DNA from: Isoetes taiwanensis
Taxonomy: Eukaryota; Streptophyta; Lycopodiopsida; Isoetales; Isoetaceae
Reading direction: 5' to 3'
Length of the DNA: 64,000 bases
Assembly: GCA_021234155.1 (NCBI GenBank)
Contig: JAJEKV010000073.1
Coordinates: forward strand, 4,870,001-4,934,000
The first letter of the stretch is position 1, and every line of letters starts with the position of its first letter. Below are positions 59,184 through 64,000 of the stretch, one piece after another. Made by a program: the position numbers and the translations under genes. Below the pieces are notes generated by a model, which saw nothing but the letters and a program-made list of their open reading frames with translations, made no database searches and was not told where the DNA came from.

Positions 59184-60568
59184 ATGGCACCTAGAAGAAC
59201 TAATGAGGCATCTGAGCATGCTGAAGCACAAGAAAATCATGAAGCTACTGCTCCCACACCTACTGTCACCATACAAGCAAATTCAGGTATGCCCTGTTAT
59301 TACTTTGAGTTGAACATGCCTACTCCAGTTCCTCCTTTGATCCAAGCATGAATGCCAATAATTTCCTGAAGACTTTTGAAGAATATTACCAAGAATATGG
59401 TCACAAAAAAGGCTATAAGTTCTCTGAGTTCAAAATTTTAAGAATGATGAGGTTAGGGTTTGGCTTGAGTATGTTATAAGTTTAGGTGCTAACTCTTGGG
59501 ATGAATTGGTAAAAAAATTCTTGGCAGGCTTTGGTAAGCTTTTGGATCCCCAAGATTTGATATTTGAATTGCAAACTTTTTGCATTAAGCATGGTGAAAG
59601 TGTGCATCAATATGTGGAAAGATTTAACCTCTATCTTGTCAAATGCCAAATCAACCAGGTTCCTAATCATACCTTACATCTTGTGGCGTCTTTTATCAGA
59701 GGATTGAGCAGCAGACCAAGAATACACAGAAAGCTATTGAAGATTCAAAAACAAGAAGGCTTTGACACAATACATAAAGCCTTCACTAAGGCCACTGAAA
59801 TTGCAGATATGATTTCTTACTTGCCAGATGACATGCACTCACCACATGACCCTTTTTTTCCAGATTATGAGCAAGAGTATATGGGACCAGGACATGTACC
59901 TATTTATGCTGTCCAGAAAGAGAAGAAAAAAGGTAAAAATGGAAGATGCTGAGGCTCTTGCAGCAGATGTAAGAGCTGAGATCACCAAGGTATCTGAAGC
60001 ACTGGGTGAGGTAACCAAACAACTCCAAGAGCTAAAAAATTCAAAATTTGAGAAAAAAACTTATCCTCCATGTGTTCATTGCTTCAGAGACACTCACTCC
60101 TCTGATTATTGTTGGTATAGACCCTGCACAAAGTGTGGAAAAAGAGGTCACTTTGGCAAGGAATGTCATGTGTGTACTTTTCGTAAGGCTGTAGGGCATT
60201 ATGAAGATAGATGTAGTGTAAAAGAATACTTTGCTAGGCAAGAGAAATCAAAAACTAATGAGCAAAATGCCTCCATAAGATTTGTGCAAGAAATTGAAGA
60301 GCAGGAAGAAATAATGGCTGTTCATACCTGGAGAATGAATAATACAAAAGAGAAAGAGCCAGCTCATGCCAATGAGGAAGCTGAGATGTTGAAACAGAAG
60401 GAAGCTGAGCAAGCAATGGTTGTGCCTCCTCCACCTGCTCAAAAGTTTGTAAAAAAAGAAAAGGATTGTGAGGATTTTGAATATTTGCTAATGAATTCTA
60501 AAATCTGTGTGGACTTGCTAACTTTGCTCAAGATAGCTCCATCTTACAGAAAAAAGTGCTCAATCTGA
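59184..60568 (+). pseudogene. Gag of the Tat-like element
   Basis: The likely start is ATG 59184 (MAPRRTNEASEHAEAQENHE). The capsid-type region shows FLKTFEEYYQEYG (59365-59405) and, after a frame change near 59450, WDELVKKFLAGFG, then HGESVHQYVERFNLYLVKC (about 59590-59645), typical of retrotrans_gag. After another shift near 59945 comes a coil-like stretch and a cysteine cluster. This holds two canonical CCHC knuckles, CVHCFRDTHSSDYC (60070-60111) and CTKCGKRGHFGKEC (60124-60165), and a looser third one, CHVCTFRKAVGHYEDRC. Multiple knuckles fit Tat-like gag. Three frameshifts make it a pseudogene. Confidence 0.8.
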
Positions 60569-61200
60569 CCAAAGAAGATGAGTTTGCTCTAACTAATCAT
60601 ATTGAAGAACATATGCTTACTCATGAGGACTATGATCCAGGGGCTTTCACATGTGTTGCCAAAATGGGCAAAAAGATCTTGACTAAAGTTTTACTAGATG
60701 GAGGATCACCCTTGAATGTCATGCCCCATCTCCATGATTTTGAGAATGCCTCAGGCTGCAAGATCAATCCTCTCAAATCAGCAATTCAAGGGAGAGATGA
60801 AGACAAAGGTGTACAGGTGGCTAGCCTTTTAGGCTGTAAGTATAACATCATGTGCCTATTGATGTTGAAGGTATAATTGTTGCAGCTAATTTTGTTGTGG
60901 TTGCATTTGAAGGGATAGAAGACAAATCAGACATATATGACTTACTTTTGGGAAGAAAATGGCTCTCTAGTTGATGCCAGACCTATATGGTCAAAAGGGG
61001 AGTGTACTATTTCAAATGGCAAAAAAAAGGTAACATTATACAATAAGTTGGGAGAATTTGAGACCATGAATGTCATTGAAGAAGAAATGCTATTGTCAAG
61101 TCCATGTGGGGAATTTGAGCTGAATACAATGAATTTGGAATCCAGCATAGGAATTCCCAATCAGCTAGCATCTCCTAAACAAGGTAATTTTGCATACTAA
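60556..61200 (+). pseudogene. Protease of the Tat-like element
   Basis: The active site reads KVLLDGGSPLNVMP (about 60685-60726); DGGS in place of D-S/T-G is normal in Tat/Athila proteases. The second half, with ANFVVVAFEG and YDLLLGRKWL (about 60885-60963), is in a different frame, so a frameshift lies near 60850. The rest to 61200 (KKKVTLYNKLGEFETM) is the usual linker. The domain is complete in outline but broken. Confidence 0.75.
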
Positions 61201-61596
61201 TGGTTTGATGGTGGTGTGTCTAAAAGGCTTAATGTGGCTTCTTCTGCTGCTGTTCTCAAAGACTCTTCCAATAGACTGCTGGCAAAAGTAGGTAGAATCT
61301 ATCCTAACACTACTTCTAATATGGCAGAATACACAGCTTTAATTGCAGGTCTCCAAGAGGCGAGAAATTTGAGCATTAATGAAATAGTTATCTTTGGAGA
61401 TTCTCAACTTGTTTGCAGGCAAATATTGGGAGAATATCAGGCCAAAAATGAAGACATGATACTGCTCAGAGATCAAGCTATGCAGGAATTGAAGAGTTTT
61501 GAGACTTGGGAGCTTTGTCATGTGCCAAGAGAGCAGAACTGTGAGGCTGATTCTTTATGCAAAAGTGTTCTCCTACCTCTGTGGTGTACTATATGA
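61195..61596 (+). CDS. Archaeal-type RNase H placed before RT
   Basis: This enzyme removes RNA from RNA:DNA hybrids. All parts of an archaeal/plant-type RNase HI are visible: WFDGG at 61201-61215 (first Asp), TSNMAEYTALIAGLQEA (Glu, about 61315-61365), IFGDSQLVCRQILGEYQAKN (Asp, about 61391-61450), and HVPREQNCEADSL (His and last Asp, about 61519-61557). The catalytic set D-E-D-D appears intact. A TAA lies just before WFDGG (61198-61200), which closes the protease frame; from there the domain is open to the stop at 61594. RT begins about 35 bp later in a new frame after an A-rich run (61638-61650). Its position before RT is the unusual point. Confidence 0.85.
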
Positions 61597-61629
61597 TGTA
61601 ACTTTGACTTATAAATACTAAGTTTCACC

Positions 61630-62685
61630 TTGCCTTCAAAAAAAAAAAATGTTCTCCTTGAACACTTAGCTGAAGGAGCAATACAAGAGGAAGAGTTAGA
61701 AAAGAAAGACCTACAACAATTATACCCCATTCTGGTAATCAATGCTAGTGAAGACAAGCAGGTAAAGGAAATCAAACTCAATAAGAGAGGTCTAGATAGA
61801 GTGCTGTATGTTGGGGATTTGTTTAAAGAGGAGGATAATGCCTTTGTTACTAAATTCTTTGATGATTGTAAGGATATTTTTGCTTGGGATTATGATGAGT
61901 TGGTTGGTGTTGACAAAAGGATTTGTGAGTTTGAAATTAAGATCAAAGAAGGTATGAAACCTGTGATGCAAAAGTTAAGGAGAATTAATGCATCTCTATT
62001 AGGACTAATCAAGGAAGAATTATATAAAATGAAGGATGCAGGTGTGATTGCAGAAATTATGAATCCTGAGTGGCTGTCCTGTATTGTCCCTGTAGAAAAG
62101 AAAAACAAGACTATTAGAATCTGCATTGATTACAGGGATTTGAACAAGGACACCATCAAAGATTGCTATCCATTACCATTTCTAGAAGAGGTTTTGCATG
62201 CTGTGGCAGGAAAAGATATTTATTCCTTCCTAGATGGCTTCTCAGGTTTTAATCAAATAAGTATCAAAGAAGAGGATCAGCCAAAAACTTCATTTATTAC
62301 ATCTTGGGGAACATTTGCCATGAAAAGGATGCCCTTTGGATTAATGAATGCTTCTGCAACATTCCAGAGAGCTATGGACACAATTTTTAGAGATATGCCT
62401 ACTAACACTTTTCGTGTGTTCTTAGATGATCTCTGCTTGGGAACTTCCCTTGAAAAACATTTTGATATGCTGACTATGTTATTTACCTTGTGTAGAAAGG
62501 GGGGAGTTAGCTTGAATAAAAAAAAAAGTGTTTTCCTATCCTCAAAAGGGGAACTACTTGGACATGTGGTGTCTACAGCAGGTATACAAATTGATGAAAC
62601 CAAGATTGAGGCTTTAAAAAGGTTGGCACCTCCAAAGACCCTCAAACAGGTAAAAAGTTTCATGGGGATGACCAGCTTCTTGTGA
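61630..62685 (+). CDS. Reverse transcriptase of the Tat-like element
   Basis: One open frame of about 350 codons. An N-terminal linker with FAWDYDELVGVD and FEIKIKEGMKPVMQ precedes the fingers. Conserved RT blocks follow: VPVEKKNKTIRICIDYRDLN (about 62089-62148), YSFLDGFSGFNQI, SFITSWGTFAMKRMPFGLMN, ASATFQRAMDTIF and the catalytic VFLDDLCLG (about 62419-62445). Then come ELLGHVVSTAGIQID and PPKTLKQVKSFMGM. No stop interrupts it, so it is the best preserved domain of the element. The canonical start is uncertain because the protein would be released from a polyprotein. Confidence 0.92.
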   Translation: MPSKKKNVLLEHLAEGAIQEEELEKKDLQQLYPILVINASEDKQVKEIKLNKRGLDRVLYVGDLFKEEDNAFVTKFFDDCKDIFAWDYDELVGVDKRICEFEIKIKEGMKPVMQKLRRINASLLGLIKEELYKMKDAGVIAEIMNPEWLSCIVPVEKKNKTIRICIDYRDLNKDTIKDCYPLPFLEEVLHAVAGKDIYSFLDGFSGFNQISIKEEDQPKTSFITSWGTFAMKRMPFGLMNASATFQRAMDTIFRDMPTNTFRVFLDDLCLGTSLEKHFDMLTMLFTLCRKGGVSLNKKKSVFLSSKGELLGHVVSTAGIQIDETKIEALKRLAPPKTLKQVKSFMGMTSFL

Positions 62686-63412
62686 ATGTATGTCCCTCAT
62701 TTTTCTCACACTATGACCCAACTTCTAGCCTTACAAAGGTTGGAAAATTTTCCAAAAGTGAGAGCAAACATATTCTGATTAATTGGGATGAACAATGCCA
62801 AGAGTCCTTTGATAAAATCATTAATGCCATTTGTAACTCCATCTTGCTAAAGCCTCCTGATCTTGAAAAGCCTTTCAAGCTTACATTAGTGTTACAAAAA
62901 GGGCAATTGGTCTTGCCTTGTTGCAAGAAGATCATGTGATTGCTTTTGCAAGCAAGATGTGGTCAGACACTGAGCTGAGATATCCCAGGTTGGAGAAAAG
63001 TGCAGCTGCCCTGATGTTCTTGATAGAGAGACAAGGACACTTGCTTCAAAACAGCCAAACCCAGGTCTTTATGAGGCAGAACCCTTTATCACTTCTTTTT
63101 GCAAAAAAACAACCAAAAGCAAAGTTGTACAGGTGGGCTTGTAAGGTCCAGACTTATGATATCATTGTTAAAGTGGTCAATCTGATAGAGAATCCCAGTT
63201 CTTATCTTCCCTATGTTCTATTTGAGCATGAAGATCAAGATGGTCTACGCAATGTTGATAATGTGACTAACTTGGTTGCTTTTGATGCAGAAAATACAGA
63301 CTGGCAGCATGACATCAAAGGTTATCTTGAGAACAATGAAGTACCCAAAATTTTGAGCAGCAGTCAAGTAAGGAGATTTAAGGACAAATGCAAAAAAGTT
63401 CAGACTTATTGA
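62686..63412 (+). pseudogene. Degenerate RT-linked RNase H
   Basis: Follows RT after a frame change near 62685. The region from 62776 (ILINWDEQCQESFDKIINAI) leads to KPFKLT, where the first catalytic Asp should follow. There the sequence loses a few bases and the frame near 62885-62910, and the Asp is not readable. Downstream, in another frame, come LLQEDHVIAFASKMWSDTEL and YPRLEKSAAALMFLIE, then LYRWACKVQTYDI, which are typical of gypsy RNase H ends. In Tat elements this first RNase H is known to be weakened while the second one keeps activity. Confidence 0.75.
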
Positions 63413-64000
63413 AGACGTTTTGTGCAAGATTGATAAGGAAGGAGTTTTATTGAGGTGTGTAGATGAGGAAGAGGCCAGAATGATCATTGAAGCATGCCAT
63501 GAAGGGAATATGTGGAGGACATTTTGCACCGACACAACCGCAAAGAAGATCTTGAGGTTAGGATATTTTTTTGCCTACTCTTTTCAAGGATTGCTATAAT
63601 GCTATAAAATGTTGTCATAAATGTCAGATCTTTGGTAGGAAAAACTCTGAACTGCATCGCCCTTTACAAAGAATAACATCACCTGGGCCTTCTCAAACAT
63701 GGGGTTTGGACTTTATAGGCCCTATAGATCCACCCTCTTCAGCTCAACATCAGTTTATACTAGTGACCATAGATTATTTTACCAAATGGGCTGAGGCAAC
63801 TCCTTTGAGAGAAGCAAATGCCCATGCTACTGCAAGATTCCTCCATGCGAACATTCGTGCCAGATTTGGAATTCCTTTCAAAATAATCTCTGACAGGGGA
63901 AGCCAGTTTATCAATCATACAATTGCACTCTTGCTTGCTACCTTGAAAGTCAAGCACACCAAAAGCTCATCTTATTATCCTCAAGGCAATGGTCAGGCAG
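63413..64000 (+). pseudogene. Integrase of the Tat-like element (incomplete at window end)
   Basis: The zinc domain is split over frames: ACHEG and GICGGHF near 63490-63530, and CCHKCQIFGRK near 63610-63640, supply the His and Cys pairs. The core reads WGLDFIGPIDPPSS (first Asp, about 63704-63740), VTIDYFTKWAEATPLRE, then KIISDRGSQFINH (second Asp, about 63880-63918) and YYPQGNGQA at the edge; the catalytic Glu would follow just outside. From about 63585 on one frame is open to the window end, so only the zinc domain is visibly damaged. Confidence 0.85.

Larger units (their letters stand above)
59184..64000 (+). mobile_element. Tat-like Ty3/gypsy element with early RNase H (cut by window edge)
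   Basis: Order on plus: gag with zinc knuckles, protease, archaeal-type RNase H, RT, degenerate RNase H, integrase. The DGGS protease motif, the FLDD RT and the extra RNase H point to the Tat/Athila side of plant gypsy elements. In Tat elements as I know them the extra RNase H lies between the RT-linked RNase H and integrase; here it precedes RT. Several frameshifts and small deletions show decay. The 3' end and 3' LTR lie beyond 64000. Confidence 0.85.

Overview
The window looks like repeat-rich nuclear DNA of a land plant. Plant signals are a Ty3/gypsy chromovirus whose primer-binding site matches plant initiator tRNA-Met (TGGTATCAGAGC), a Tat-like gypsy element with an extra archaeal-type RNase H, plant-style L1 LINEs, intron-bearing fragments of TRAPPC13, VPS41 and ABC1-kinase genes, and a PPR remnant. 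No bacterial operons, CRISPR arrays or rRNA genes are visible. A large-genome seedless plant such as a fern is a guess that rests mainly on the PPR style. Most of the sequence is transposons in decay.

Layout. 1-1.5 kb: first three exons of a TRAPPC13 homologue (minus strand). 3.2-3.7 kb: a small inverted-repeat element. 3.7-12.8 kb: a degraded chromovirus with a partial 5' LTR, a foldback-filled leader, damaged gag, protease, RT/RNase H, integrase, chromodomain and a 3' LTR. The stretch from mid-integrase through the 3' LTR and flank (9.8-14.0 kb) is repeated in tandem at 14.0-18.2 kb. 17.2-37.7 kb: three head-to-tail units of about 5.4 kb, each carrying two spliced-gene exons of VPS41 in antisense. 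The third unit is split by a 4.1-kb non-L1-type LINE. 37.8 kb: a CACTA-like end with a perfect GC-rich hairpin. 39.8-40.4 kb: ABC1-kinase exons (minus). 42.0-42.85 kb: a degenerate GAATCT minisatellite. 44.1-44.6 kb: an inverted LTR fragment of the chromovirus family. 46.8-47.1 kb: PPR remnant. 47.4-53.1 kb: a nearly complete antisense L1 with perfect 15-bp target-site duplications. 53.4-54.4 kb: an inverted Helitron-like terminus and a deleted chromovirus fragment. 54.4-56.6 kb: a 5'-truncated antisense L1. 59.2-64.0 kb: the Tat-like element, cut by the window edge.

The genes do not form a pathway. The content records nested insertion, tandem amplification and gene-fragment capture. The two most unusual items are the tandem VPS41-carrying units with a Helitron-like hairpin at each junction, and the RNase H domain placed before, not after, the reverse transcriptase in the Tat-like element. 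All homology calls come from reading translations; no database search was run.
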